From Fibrobacterota bacterium (GTDB lineage: Bacteria; Fibrobacterota; Chitinivibrionia; Chitinivibrionales; Chitinispirillaceae), in NCBI GenBank assembly GCA_023436205.1, contig JAEZKC010000012.1, forward strand, positions 1 through 64,000: a DNA stretch of 64,000 nt. The letters run 5' to 3'. The position numbers were made by a program, and so were the translations under genes. The notes beneath the pieces are model-generated. The model did no database searches, had not been told where the DNA came from, and saw nothing but the letters and a program-made list of their open reading frames with translations. Position 1 is the first letter of the stretch, and the number at the start of each line of letters is the position of its first letter. Shown here piece after piece: positions 34,673-44,228 of the stretch.

Positions 34673-35863
34673 TTAATCCAGGTTCCCCCTGATAAATGCC
34701 TCGAACAATTCCGGACCAGTTACGGGAGTAGTGCCTTCAGCACTTTTTTCGTTATAGGAGGAAGCCTTGTCCGCCTCTATTGCGGGACCGAAGGCTCCCC
34801 AGGGAACAGGCATGGCGTGATGCGTTTTCATGGAAACGGGAGTAGCATGGTCGGGAGCGACCATCACCCGCACGTCGCCTCTTTTCTGTGCATACGCAAG
34901 CATCTCCCCCACAACAAACATATCGAATTCCTCAATAGCCTGTATCTTTTTTGAAAGTGATCCTTCATGACTAGTTTCATCGGGAGCTTCCACATGTAAA
35001 TAAGCATAGTCTTCTCCGTTATCCAGTGCATCTATGGCAGCTTTCACCTTGCCGGCATAATTTGTGCCCAGATAACCCGTGGCCCCTTCCACAATTCTCA
35101 CAGACAGACCGGCCAGCTTGCCAAGCCCCCGCACCAGATCAACGGCGGATATGACAGATCCCCTGAGGGAGTATCGTTCATACAGCCCCGGAAGAGAAGC
35201 TGCAGGCCCCTGCCCCCAGAGCCAAATGTCAGAGGCCGGCTTCTTACCGCAGCGCACCCGTTCCGCATTTACATCTGCGTGAGCGAGAATTTCCCGTGCC
35301 TCTTCCATAATAGAGATAATAAGTGCACTGTCTTCACCCCTGGGGAGGAACTCTTTGTATGCTTTATCGGTTATATCGTGAGGTGGAGTGCAGTCAAGCC
35401 CTCGTCCAATCCCTTTTGTCACCAAAAGATGCCTGTAACTTACTCCCGGATAAAAACGGACGGTATCGGAGCCGAGCTTTTCCTGCAGAAGAGAGATCAG
35501 CTTGTGAGCATCATCAGTGGAAATATGACCGGCAGAGTAGTCCTGCATCAAACCATCATTGAGGGTAACCAGATTACAACGGAAAGCGATGTCTCCCTTT
35601 TCAAGCGCAATGCCCATGCTGGCAGCTTCAACAGGTGCCCTGCCGCTGTAATAGACGGCCGGATCATACCCTAAAAGCGACATGTTCGCCACATCGCTTC
35701 CGGGATTCAATCCTTGCGGAACTGTTGACACGAGGCCAGTACGCCCGAGCGTCACCACCTTATCCATATTGGGAGTGGATGCATACTCAAGGGGCGTTTT
35801 CCCTCCAAGCTCTTCGATGGGGAAATCCGCCATTCCGTCGCCAACCAGCATCGCATACTTCAC
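34673..35863 (-). CDS. ApgM-like phosphoglycerate mutase / proposed homoserine kinase
   Basis: A 396-residue protein of the alkaline-phosphatase superfamily (cofactor-independent mutase, archaeal type; TIGR02535-like). Metal-site motifs are V-G-D-G-M-A-D (7-13), G-S-D-V-A-N-M-S-L-L-G-Y-D-P (about 55-68) and H-x-x-P-D-E-T-S-H-E-G near 270-280, with A-P-D-H-A-T-P near 335. It lies between thrC and a sugar transferase behind hom, and no thrB gene is present in the cluster. In several bacteria this family replaces ThrB as homoserine kinase. That role fits here, but is inferred from context. Confidence 0.85.
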   Translation of the reverse strand: MKYAMLVGDGMADFPIEELGGKTPLEYASTPNMDKVVTLGRTGLVSTVPQGLNPGSDVANMSLLGYDPAVYYSGRAPVEAASMGIALEKGDIAFRCNLVTLNDGLMQDYSAGHISTDDAHKLISLLQEKLGSDTVRFYPGVSYRHLLVTKGIGRGLDCTPPHDITDKAYKEFLPRGEDSALIISIMEEAREILAHADVNAERVRCGKKPASDIWLWGQGPAASLPGLYERYSLRGSVISAVDLVRGLGKLAGLSVRIVEGATGYLGTNYAGKVKAAIDALDNGEDYAYLHVEAPDETSHEGSLSKKIQAIEEFDMFVVGEMLAYAQKRGDVRVMVAPDHATPVSMKTHHAMPVPWGAFGPAIEADKASSYNEKSAEGTTPVTGPELFEAFIRGNLD

Positions 35864-35890
35864 AAGAACCTCTTTTCCCGAAAGCGGCGT

Positions 35891-37366
35891 TTACAACCCC
35901 GCCATTATCCCCTGAACCGCATTTTTCATCTGGTCTATTTCTATTACCGATGAATGCAGCACAGGTTTCTCCTTTAAACCGTCAACCGCTCTATGCACCT
36001 CCATGGAGGACACATCGCGAAGATCATTTACCGACTGGAACTCGTCATCACTGACACTTTTCCCAAGCCCACGCAGTACATCCCCGCTGAATTTATAAGG
36101 GCTGGCAGTGGATGCAATCACCACCGGCCGGTCGCCCTGTCCCAGTGAACGGGCCGCAGAAGCGGCAACTGCTGTATGGGTGTCAAGCACATAACCACTT
36201 TCCCCATGAACTTTTCCGATAGTTTCTAGCACCTGCCGCTCATCAACCCAGGCTGCTTCTATGAAGGAGGCCATTTTTTCCCTGACCGGTTGATCAACGG
36301 TAAATGCACCTGTTTTAGACAGCTGAGAATACCATTCCTTAACCTTGCCGGCATCATGTCCGGTCATCTCAAAAAGAAAGCGCTCAAGATTTGAAGAGAT
36401 AAGGATATCCATACTGGGAGACATGGTCCGGTGGAACTGACGGTTGCGATCGTAAACACCGGTCTTGAAAAAATCGGTGAGCACGTTATTTTTATTGGAG
36501 GCGCAGATCAGCTTCCCGATGGGCAGCCCCATCTCACGGGCATAATATCCGGCCAGTATATTGCCGAAATTCCCGGTGGGGATGGAAAAATCAACTTTGT
36601 CACCGTAGGAGATGACTTTTTGTTCAACCAGCATCAAATAGGATTTGACATAGTATACGATTTGAGGACAGAGCCTGCCCCAGTTGATTGAATTTGCGGA
36701 TGAAAAAACCACGTTGTGCCTGGCGGCCGATTCTCTCAACGATTCATCCCCGAACAGTTCCTTTACACCTGTCTGGCAATCGTCAAAGTTGCCTTTAACC
36801 GCAACCACATGAGTGTTTCTGCCATCGGTAGTGGCCATCTGAAGCTTCTGAACTTCGCTCACCCCTCCGTGGGGATAAAACACCACGATAGATATTCCAT
36901 CCACATCCTTGAAACCTTCAAGTGCAGCTTTACCGGTATCTCCTGAAGTGGCCACGAGAATGAGGGTTTGAGAGTCGTCGCCTATTTTGGCCTTTGCAAA
37001 TCGCATGAAGTGAGGCATTATCTGCAGAGCCACATCTTTAAAAGCAGCTGTGGGGCCATGCCAGAGCTCCATCACGTGCTGACTTTCCCCGATTTTCACC
37101 AGGTTTATAACCGATGGCACATCAAAAGTATCGGGTGTATAGGCATTCTTCACACAACATTCAATCTCTTCCTTTGTAAAATCGCTCAGCAACGCCGAAA
37201 GCACTCTGACTGCAGTCTGCTGATAGGTTTCACCGGGAAAGTTGAACGTTGGAACATTCGGAATCTGTTCAGGTACAAAAAGTCCACCCGCAGGAACCAT
37301 CCCCAGATCGATTGCCTTGGCGGATGGCAAAGGGGCAGAATTGTCTCTGGTGCTAATATAATGCAT
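35891..37366 (-). CDS. thrC: Threonine synthase
   Basis: A 491-residue PLP enzyme that converts O-phosphohomoserine to threonine. The PLP lysine is K110 in H-G-P-T-A-A-F-K-D, followed by A-T-S-G-D-T-G-K-A-A and I-P-T-G-N-F-G-N. The long form (about 490 residues) corresponds to the fungal/E. coli-like subclass. It begins 1 nt after hom and its product step follows the proposed homoserine kinase encoded just downstream. Confidence 0.96.
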   Translation of the reverse strand: MHYISTRDNSAPLPSAKAIDLGMVPAGGLFVPEQIPNVPTFNFPGETYQQTAVRVLSALLSDFTKEEIECCVKNAYTPDTFDVPSVINLVKIGESQHVMELWHGPTAAFKDVALQIMPHFMRFAKAKIGDDSQTLILVATSGDTGKAALEGFKDVDGISIVVFYPHGGVSEVQKLQMATTDGRNTHVVAVKGNFDDCQTGVKELFGDESLRESAARHNVVFSSANSINWGRLCPQIVYYVKSYLMLVEQKVISYGDKVDFSIPTGNFGNILAGYYAREMGLPIGKLICASNKNNVLTDFFKTGVYDRNRQFHRTMSPSMDILISSNLERFLFEMTGHDAGKVKEWYSQLSKTGAFTVDQPVREKMASFIEAAWVDERQVLETIGKVHGESGYVLDTHTAVAASAARSLGQGDRPVVIASTASPYKFSGDVLRGLGKSVSDDEFQSVNDLRDVSSMEVHRAVDGLKEKPVLHSSVIEIDQMKNAVQGIMAGL

Positions 37367-37367
37367 A

Positions 37368-38669
37368 TCAGTCCTCTATCCGGATAACCTGGGTACGTGC
37401 ACGCACGTAGTCCGTTTTCTCAATCTGCTCAAGGGCATTCTGCATGCCCCGCTCCGAAGCCGTATGGGTAATGATTATCACCGGAACAGAATCGTTCAGA
37501 TGCCCCTCTCTCTGCATCACCGAAGCAATGGAAATCCCCTGCTCACCCAGAACACTTGCAATCGACGCGAGCACTCCGGGCTTGTCACTTACGGTAAAGC
37601 GCAGATAGTATCTGCCGGCGATCTGCTCAATCGGCAACACTTCGACTTTGCGATCAGAACGATAATAATCCATGGGAATCCGCACAGGAGCATCACTTGT
37701 AATATTCCGTGCCACATCCACCACATCACTCACCACTGCCGATGCTGTAGGCATCTCGCCGGCACCTCTTCCGTAAAGCAGAATCTTCCCAACGGCATCA
37801 CCCTCAAGAAGTACCGCATTAAACACGTCACTTACCGAAGCGAGAATATGACTGGTATGAAGCATGGCCGGATGAACACGCACATCCAGATCAGTTCCCT
37901 CGGTTTTCTTTATCACACCCAGAAGCTTAATGGCATACCCCAGCTCCCGTGCAAATTCAATATCCTCTTTTGTGATGGAAGTGATACCCTCTATGGATAT
38001 ATTGTCAAAAGGCACATAGCCGCCACTGATGAGGGAAGCCATGATGGCCACCTTGTGACCGGTATCCCCGCCACCAACGTCAAGAGTGGGATCCGCTTCA
38101 GCGTACCCTTTCGCCTGGGCTTGAGACAACACCTCCTGAAAAGGCAGTCCCTCTCTGGTCATTCTTGTCAGGATATAATTACAGGTTCCGTTTATAATGG
38201 TCTTGATGCTCAGAACATTGTTTCCGACCAGACCTTCCCGGATACTTTTAATAACCGGCATTCCACCACCCACTGCAGCCTCGAAATAAACAGAAACGCC
38301 TTTTCTGGCGGCAGTTTCGAAAATTTCCGGCCCGTGTTCCGCAATAAGAGCCTTGTTGGCAGTGATCACATGCTTTCCGCGCTCAAGCGATTCAAGCACC
38401 ACCTTGCGGGCAAAGGTCGTCCCTCCCACAAGTTCGATCACCACTGAAATGGAATCATCATTGAGAATATCGTTAATTTCGGAGGTGCACTTCGCATCAC
38501 CTACCGGAAGAGAGGCAAACCGATCGGTCGCCTTGTCCACAATTCGGGCCAGTTTCACCGGCAGCCCCAAATCCCCGCGGAACTGCTCCGCCCGGGCGTT
38601 GAGAATCTTCACCACTCCACCACCCACTGTACCAGCTCCGACCAGACCTATATTCACAGCCTGCATCAT
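37368..38669 (-). CDS. hom: Homoserine dehydrogenase
   Basis: A 433-residue enzyme reducing aspartate semialdehyde to homoserine. The NAD(P) motif G-L-V-G-A-G-T-V-G-G-G is near the N-terminus, catalytic-domain motifs G-T-C-N-Y-I-L-T and E-A-D-P-T-L-D-V-G-G-G-D follow, and a C-terminal ACT domain (about 355-433) should bind threonine for feedback inhibition. The ATG at 38669 has AAAGGA 6 nt upstream; an earlier TTG is less likely. It is first in the threonine operon. Confidence 0.95.
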   Translation of the reverse strand: MMQAVNIGLVGAGTVGGGVVKILNARAEQFRGDLGLPVKLARIVDKATDRFASLPVGDAKCTSEINDILNDDSISVVIELVGGTTFARKVVLESLERGKHVITANKALIAEHGPEIFETAARKGVSVYFEAAVGGGMPVIKSIREGLVGNNVLSIKTIINGTCNYILTRMTREGLPFQEVLSQAQAKGYAEADPTLDVGGGDTGHKVAIMASLISGGYVPFDNISIEGITSITKEDIEFARELGYAIKLLGVIKKTEGTDLDVRVHPAMLHTSHILASVSDVFNAVLLEGDAVGKILLYGRGAGEMPTASAVVSDVVDVARNITSDAPVRIPMDYYRSDRKVEVLPIEQIAGRYYLRFTVSDKPGVLASIASVLGEQGISIASVMQREGHLNDSVPVIIITHTASERGMQNALEQIEKTDYVRARTQVIRIED

Positions 38670-38871
38670 AGTGCATCCTTTCAAGCCGAATGAGTATTAC
38701 CAAGAGGGGAAAAATACAATATTACCTCACAAAAGGCACGTCAGAACCCGCCGAAAATCGACATTTCGGGCTGACTTACGGAGAACCCGCTAAAAGAGTT
38801 GCTATCTAGTAGCTGACGAAGATGAGCGGTCGATACAACACTGCAGAAGGGAGACAAGCCGGCCGGAGCCG

Positions 38872-39138
38872 TTATTCCTCATTGAATTTCATTTCAAACA
38901 GGTTTATTACCGCATCCACTGCAGCGGCTTCATCATCACCGGTTGCCCGCACTGCCACAATTGAATTCTGAGCAGCAGCCAGCATCATTACACTCATTAT
39001 GCTCTTGGCATCCGCAGAAGCACCATCCTTTATCAGCTGAATAGAAGACTTGAACTTGACGGCAGTCTGCACGATAAGCGACGCCGGTCGAGCATGGATC
39101 CCCAGAGAATTCAGCACTTTCACAGTTTTCTCAGTCAT
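38872..39138 (-). CDS. ptsH: HPr phosphocarrier protein
   Basis: An 88-residue phosphocarrier. H15 in G-I-H-A-R-P-A is the PEP-dependent phosphorylation site, and S46 in A-K-S-I-M-S-V-M is a regulatory kinase/phosphorylase site. The first Met giving the family N-terminus is at 39138. It belongs to the rpoN-hpf-ptsH cluster common in proteobacteria; no enzyme I or other PTS gene lies in the window, so it may act mainly in regulation. Confidence 0.93.
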   Translation of the reverse strand: MTEKTVKVLNSLGIHARPASLIVQTAVKFKSSIQLIKDGASADAKSIMSVMMLAAAQNSIVAVRATGDDEAAAVDAVINLFEMKFNEE

Positions 39139-39145
39139 AGTACCG

Positions 39146-40084
39146 TTACTTTTTCTTCTTTTTCGCAAAAAACTTCAGGCGCAGCTTCAGAGCATCCTCC
39201 TGCACCTCTGTCACCAGACTGTCCACTCCGGCGATGGTCTGTTTCAGGTCGGTATAAAACTGGTCATCCTTGTATAGCTTACCCAAGGTACCCTCTCCAC
39301 TTTCGACCCTGTGCACGACTGTTTGCACGGCAACAGCCAATGATTCCACCTGAGCGATAACCGCCAGAGAACGGGATGTGAGCTGCTCTCCGTTCGCCAC
39401 CATATTATTAATACTGCCACTGTTATCATCCATTAGCTTCTTCAGGTCCGCTGATACGGCCGACAGATTTTTCATGCTCCTGTCCAGAAGAGGCTCGTTT
39501 TTCCTGACCAGATTTTGTGCCACTACGGTGATTGTGTCCAACCGCCCGACCACACTTTCAAAAAGGGTGATAAAAGCAGTATCACCGATTGTGCTCTCAA
39601 CTATGCCGCTGACATTCACCACCAGCGTTTCCACCTCTACCAGTACTTCCCCCAGTTTAGCCATGGCTTCCGATATACCGGTATCAAACTTACCCATCAT
39701 GAAGGTAGTGTCTTTTTTTGTATTAAAATCGACCTTTTTTCCATGAGAATTGAGCTTGATACCAATTCCTCTCTCACCCAGCAAACCGATGTTCACCACA
39801 TTTATGCGGCTGGAGTCGGTGAGATAAACACCTTTTTCCAGATTGAGCACAACGGCAACCTGGTCTCCCCGGAGCCGAATATCCGCCACGGTCCCCTTTT
39901 TTACACCATTCGCCTGGACCGGATCACCCTTCTGGAGTGTTCCGGTGTTGGGGAAAAGTACTGTATAGGTGACCATTTTCCTGGACAGGGAAGCCTCTTT
40001 AAGCCAGAGCACACCAGCAACGAGTATGAAAAGAGCGATCAGAATCGAAGCCCCAACAACGAGATCCGTATTTGTCTTCTTCAA
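39146..40084 (-). CDS. MCE (MlaD-family) protein
   Basis: A 312-residue protein with one N-terminal membrane helix (about 10-28) and one MCE domain (about 35-115), as in MlaD, the periplasmic lipid-binding part of inter-membrane phospholipid transporters. The remainder is helical and probably extends into the periplasm. Start at TTG 40084, which has AAAAGGA 7 nt upstream and puts the helix at the N-terminus; a longer frame to 40162 adds 26 polar residues. No MlaE/MlaF partner genes are adjacent, which is unusual. It ends 7 nt before ptsH. Confidence 0.85.
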   Translation of the reverse strand: MKKTNTDLVVGASILIALFILVAGVLWLKEASLSRKMVTYTVLFPNTGTLQKGDPVQANGVKKGTVADIRLRGDQVAVVLNLEKGVYLTDSSRINVVNIGLLGERGIGIKLNSHGKKVDFNTKKDTTFMMGKFDTGISEAMAKLGEVLVEVETLVVNVSGIVESTIGDTAFITLFESVVGRLDTITVVAQNLVRKNEPLLDRSMKNLSAVSADLKKLMDDNSGSINNMVANGEQLTSRSLAVIAQVESLAVAVQTVVHRVESGEGTLGKLYKDDQFYTDLKQTIAGVDSLVTEVQEDALKLRLKFFAKKKKK

Positions 40085-40271
40085 TGGGAAATCCTTTTCG
40101 ACTACCTGGAGCCGGAGGTTAACCGTTTCAGCAGGAACTGAAGCAATTCGGGTCTGCCTCAAAAATCTGCGGCAGACCCGTGTTTTAAAGCTGCAGCTTA
40201 CCTTAAAAATGTCATAAGCCGCATTTTACCGCAACTTCTGCTGCATCCGAGAGACTAAAAATAGCTGATGC

Positions 40272-40598
40272 TCACTCTTCGACGCTAATTTCGGTTTTCT
40301 CGGACTTGTGATTCTTAATTTTCTGATTCAGCTTCTTAAGCTGACGCTCCACTTTCTCCACAGCACCATCGATAGCCTTGCCCAAGTTTTCCGCCTTGGC
40401 CGTACCCACAATCTGATGACCCAGGGTATTCATGGTGATTTCCACCTTTTTATCCATGTGCTCACTATCCAGAATAACATGGCAGGAGGTTATCTTATCG
40501 AAAAACTTCTCCAGTCTATTCAACTCGGCGGTGATAGTTTCCTGCAGATTCTGAGAAGCTTTGGCATGACGCGAGGTGATCTGAATCTCCATAGCCAC
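40272..40598 (-). CDS. hpf: Ribosome hibernation promoting factor (short form)
   Basis: A 108-residue protein of the HPF/YfiA family that binds the 30S decoding region in stationary phase. It has the family opening M-x-I-Q-I-T-S-R-H and a basic C-terminal helix (L-K-K-L-N-Q-K-I-K-N-H-K). It lacks the long-form C-terminal domain. Position near rpoN and ptsH is the conserved arrangement. Confidence 0.93.
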   Translation of the reverse strand: MAMEIQITSRHAKASQNLQETITAELNRLEKFFDKITSCHVILDSEHMDKKVEITMNTLGHQIVGTAKAENLGKAIDGAVEKVERQLKKLNQKIKNHKSEKTEISVEE

Positions 40599-40792
40599 CC
40601 ACTCCTTCTATTTGATTGTTACACACTGATAACCCCCAAACCGCACGTAGCGGCATGGAGATTACGTCCAACTACAAAACATTAATTAATAATACAATAC
40701 AGAAATTTTAAAGCAAGCTGTTTAATCGCTTTAAAAGAAAAATAAATCACTGCGGCTGGGTTGTAAAAGGTCATTTCAACACTTGGGAACTA

Positions 40793-41698
40793 TCACTTGC
40801 CGACACTTCGGAACTGCTCCCCGGCCATGTAGGAACTCCTCACATAAGGCCCGGAAAACACCTGCTCAAAACCGGCAGCCTTAGCCTCCTCCTCATAACG
40901 GGCAAACTGTTCGGGTGTGATAAACTGCTTCACGGAAACCTGATGACGCGAGGGGCGCAGATACTGCCCAACAGTAAGAATGGAAACTCCGGCAGAACGC
41001 AGATCCCTGAATACCTCAAACACCTCCTGCTCCGTCTCCCCCAGCCCCACCATGATTCCTGACTTGGCTTTTGCTCTGCCATCTTCCGCTGACCGCTTCA
41101 AAAGTTCCAGAGAGCGGTGATAGAGAGCCTGCGGTCTGATGATCGAATAAAGCCGGGGAACAGTTTCGATGTTGTGATTGAGCACATCGGGTCGACTGTC
41201 CAAAACTGTCATTAGAGATTGTGCACTGCCCTGAAAATCGGGAATAAGCACCTCAATGGCGGCCAAAGGAAGCACCTTGCGGACCTCTCTGACAGTCTGG
41301 GCGAAAACAGATGCTCCCCCGTCGGAAAGATCATCGCGGGTTACTGATGTTATCACCACATGCTCAAGCCCCATTTTATGAGCGGTCTGGGCCAGATTGT
41401 ACGGTTCAAGTGGATCAGGATTTTGCGGTTTCCCGTTGGAAACACCGCAAAACGCACAATTTCTGGTGCATACCGATCCTAGAATGAGGAATGCTGCACT
41501 CCCCCTGCTGAAACACTCGCCCCTGTTGGGACACTTAGCCTCAGAACACACTGTATGCAACCCTCCGGATTCGATCAGGCGGACAGTCTGGTTCTGTTTT
41601 CCTGAAAAGGCAGCAGGTCGCTTAAGCCAGGGAGGAAACCGTACGGGATTGTGAGAGGACCCCTCGCCGAGGCTGGGGTCCGCAGATTTTTCAGTCAT
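40793..41698 (-). CDS. lipA: Lipoyl synthase
   Basis: A 301-residue radical SAM enzyme that inserts two sulfurs into octanoyl groups on lipoyl domains. The auxiliary cluster cysteines are C51, C56 and C62 (C-x4-C-x5-C) and the radical SAM cysteines C77, C81 and C84 (C-T-R-N-C-A-F-C). The C-terminal R-S-S-Y motif supplies the auxiliary-cluster serine. The start overlaps the rpoN stop by 8 bp. The gene is inserted into the otherwise conserved rpoN-hpf order. Confidence 0.96.
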   Translation of the reverse strand: MTEKSADPSLGEGSSHNPVRFPPWLKRPAAFSGKQNQTVRLIESGGLHTVCSEAKCPNRGECFSRGSAAFLILGSVCTRNCAFCGVSNGKPQNPDPLEPYNLAQTAHKMGLEHVVITSVTRDDLSDGGASVFAQTVREVRKVLPLAAIEVLIPDFQGSAQSLMTVLDSRPDVLNHNIETVPRLYSIIRPQALYHRSLELLKRSAEDGRAKAKSGIMVGLGETEQEVFEVFRDLRSAGVSILTVGQYLRPSRHQVSVKQFITPEQFARYEEEAKAAGFEQVFSGPYVRSSYMAGEQFRSVGK

Positions 41699-43121
41699 AT
41701 TTCTGACGCAAACGGGCCGGGAGAATCTTCATCTGCTCTCTGTATTTGGCAACTGTTCTGCGAGCCACAGGCAGATTCTCCTTGGAAAGAATATCTGAGA
41801 TTTTCTGATCGGAAAGCGGCTTTTTGGAATTTTCGGTATCCACAAGCTGCCTAATTCTGTTTTTAATGCGCTCCGAGGAGATATCGGCACCCTCGGCATC
41901 ACGACCGACCGCTTCGGTGAAAAAGTATTTCAGCTCGAAGATGCCGTGACGAGTCTGAACATATTTGTTGCTGGTCACGCGGCTCACGGTGGAAATGTGC
42001 ATTTCGACCATATCAGCCACATCCTGCAACTTGAGCGGGCTTAAGTTTGGTGGACCCTTTTCGAAAAACTCCATCTGCCTATCGATAATGGCGTACATCA
42101 CTTTGAGCATGGTGGTCTTGCGCTGCTCGATGGAGCGGATAAACCAGGTGGCACTGTTAAATTTTTCTCGAATGTACTTCTTAACATCCCGTTTTGCCGT
42201 GCTGCCTCTCTTTATCATATTGGCGTAACTCTTATTAATATGCAATGAGGGCACTGAACGGTCGTTAAGCATGACCACAAACTTGCCATCCACCTTTTCC
42301 ACAATAAGATCGGGAATTATGGTGGATGGTTTGTCGGGGTTATACTGATAACCCGGTTTGGGGTTGATGGTCTTTATAAGCTCAAGAGCATCCTGGATTT
42401 CACGAGGCTCCACACCAAAATGGCGGGAAATTTCGGGAATCTTGAGCTTTTCAAAAAGCTCCCATGTTTCAGCCACTATTTTCATAGCCAGAGAATGATG
42501 ATGATTTCGGGCACGAAGCTGCAGCATCATGCACTCACGGAGATTTCTGGCTCCCACTCCCGGAGGATCCATCTTCTGAAGAATATGGAGCGCCTCTTCC
42601 ACTTCATATATACTGACCTGAATGAAGTCGGCAATGTCCTCCAGAGGTATGCGCAGATAGCCGTCGCTATCCAGACTCCCCATAAGAAACTGGACCAGCA
42701 GTTTCGTTTTTTCTTCGAGCTTCTTCTCAGTAAGCTGATCAATCAGATGCTCATCAAGGGTGGCTTGATAGACAGGGGTGGGCTCATAACGCTCGTCGTT
42801 GTGGTCCACTTCTTCGTTGTAGGAATACCCCAGATCAAAACCCTCCTCAAGGTATTCCTCCCAATCGATGCTGTCTTCATTTATATCAAGCTCGTCCTCT
42901 TCTTCCTTCTCCTCTTTAGTATCTTTCTCTTCACGCTCCTGGGCCTCTTCGGCCTCACTCTCCAGCTCGTCACTGGCTTCCAGAACCGGATTCATCTCCA
43001 GTTCAGTCTTGAGGAGCTGTTCGAGCTGCAGCGTATTCACCTGCAGGAGCTTCAGAGACTGTATCATCTGGAAAGACAGTTTCTGCTGAAGCTTCAGCGA
43101 CATGTCAAGACCGAGGTTCAA
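41691..43121 (-). CDS. rpoN: RNA polymerase sigma-54 factor
   Basis: A 476-residue sigma-54. It has an N-terminal Gln/Leu-rich activator region (L-Q-Q-K-L-S-F-Q-M-I-Q-S-L-K-L-L), an acidic linker rich in Glu/Asp (about 45-95), the core-binding region, and the RpoN box A-R-R-T-V-A-K-Y-R-E near 453. TTG at 43121 is preferred as start (AGGAG 8 nt upstream; gives M-N-L-G-L-D); GTG at 43127 is too near the ribosome site. Confidence 0.95.
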   Translation of the reverse strand: MNLGLDMSLKLQQKLSFQMIQSLKLLQVNTLQLEQLLKTELEMNPVLEASDELESEAEEAQEREEKDTKEEKEEEDELDINEDSIDWEEYLEEGFDLGYSYNEEVDHNDERYEPTPVYQATLDEHLIDQLTEKKLEEKTKLLVQFLMGSLDSDGYLRIPLEDIADFIQVSIYEVEEALHILQKMDPPGVGARNLRECMMLQLRARNHHHSLAMKIVAETWELFEKLKIPEISRHFGVEPREIQDALELIKTINPKPGYQYNPDKPSTIIPDLIVEKVDGKFVVMLNDRSVPSLHINKSYANMIKRGSTAKRDVKKYIREKFNSATWFIRSIEQRKTTMLKVMYAIIDRQMEFFEKGPPNLSPLKLQDVADMVEMHISTVSRVTSNKYVQTRHGIFELKYFFTEAVGRDAEGADISSERIKNRIRQLVDTENSKKPLSDQKISDILSKENLPVARRTVAKYREQMKILPARLRQKYD

Positions 43122-43386
43122 AAACACAACTCCTGCAAAAGGTTGATAATATCAAAATTGATTGCTTCTGAAATAGAGAAGCAAAAATCGCTCCCAATTG
43201 CCCTATCAAGGAAAATAGATTTGCGCGCGGGTGTTAAAAGCCATTTTTTTGCGCAAATCGCCACTCTTAAACGATTCTATAATACTCTTCTTCGATATAA
43301 AAGGGAAACTATTGAAAGATTTGAGAAATAATTGAGAGTAGAAGATACCAATTTGTATCAAAATGGGATTGAGCCTGAACGTGACC
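43122..43386. other. Intergenic region between lptB and rpoN with a long inverted repeat
   Basis: 265 bp. GATTTGCGC (43218-43226) and GCGCAAATC (43251-43259) form a perfect 9-bp inverted repeat with 24 nt between. It could be a terminator for lptB or an operator for rpoN. No T-run supports a terminator on the minus strand. No gene is seen. Confidence 0.45.
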
Positions 43387-44208
43387 TCAATCCAGACGGA
43401 AATTCTGACCCAGATAGATCCTTCGCGCCTCCGGATTGTTCGCCAGCTCCGATGCCGTTCCGGAAATAAGTATCTGACCCTCGCACATTATATACGCCCT
43501 GTCGGTGATCCTCAGCGTCTCCCTCACATTGTGGTCGGTGATCAATACACCGTACCCCTTGTGCTTGAGCTGATGAACAATGCTCTGAATATCCTCCACC
43601 GCAATGGGATCCACCCCCGCAAAGGGCTCATCCAGCAAAATAAAATCAGGCTTGATTGCCAGTGTGCGGGCAATCTCTACCCGACGCCTCTCACCACCTG
43701 AAAGCATGTACCCCAGACTCTTCTCCAGATGCCCCACATTGAGCTCTTCAAGAAGCTCCTTCATACGCTTCTTGCGCTCTCTATACCCCATGTGCTGATA
43801 CTCAAGAACAGACAGTATATTATCAGCCACCGAAAGCTTTCTGAAAATCGACGGCTCCTGCGGAAGATAGCCAATCCCCATCCTGGCCCGACGATACATG
43901 GGCTTGCTGGAGATATTCTTCTTATCCAGAAAAATCTTACCCTTGTTGGCCCTGATAAGCCCCACAATCATGTAAAACGTAGTGGTCTTCCCCGCTCCGT
44001 TAGGACCCAGCAATCCCACAATCTCGCCCTGCTTCACCATGATGGATGCCCCGTTCACCACCCGGCGCTTGTTATAAATCTTCACAAGCCCTTCGGTGCG
44101 GATCTCCCTCACAGGGCCACTTTTCATCTGTGAAACTGTACTGCTGACTTCCGGTTTCTCCATTGCGCCGCCTTCAGCTGCAAAACCTTCCTTTATTTCA
44201 GACTCCAT
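43387..44208 (-). CDS. lptB: LPS export ABC transporter ATPase
   Basis: A 273-residue cytoplasmic ATPase driving extraction of lipopolysaccharide from the inner membrane with LptF/G. Walker A is G-P-N-G-A-G-K-T (68-75), the signature L-S-G-G-E-R-R-R follows, and Walker B is F-I-L-L-D-E-P. About 28 residues longer at the N-terminus than usual; M28 is an alternative start, but the ATG at 44208 has AGAGGG upstream. The gene follows lptA by 20 nt. Confidence 0.94.
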   Translation of the reverse strand: MESEIKEGFAAEGGAMEKPEVSSTVSQMKSGPVREIRTEGLVKIYNKRRVVNGASIMVKQGEIVGLLGPNGAGKTTTFYMIVGLIRANKGKIFLDKKNISSKPMYRRARMGIGYLPQEPSIFRKLSVADNILSVLEYQHMGYRERKKRMKELLEELNVGHLEKSLGYMLSGGERRRVEIARTLAIKPDFILLDEPFAGVDPIAVEDIQSIVHQLKHKGYGVLITDHNVRETLRITDRAYIMCEGQILISGTASELANNPEARRIYLGQNFRLD

Positions 44209-44228
44209 ATTACCCTCTGTAAGAAGAC

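Noticed and set aside
37464..38447. A 327-codon frame antisense to hom
   Set aside because: hom is certain by motif; the antisense translation is His/Ser-rich with no domain and arises from codon bias.
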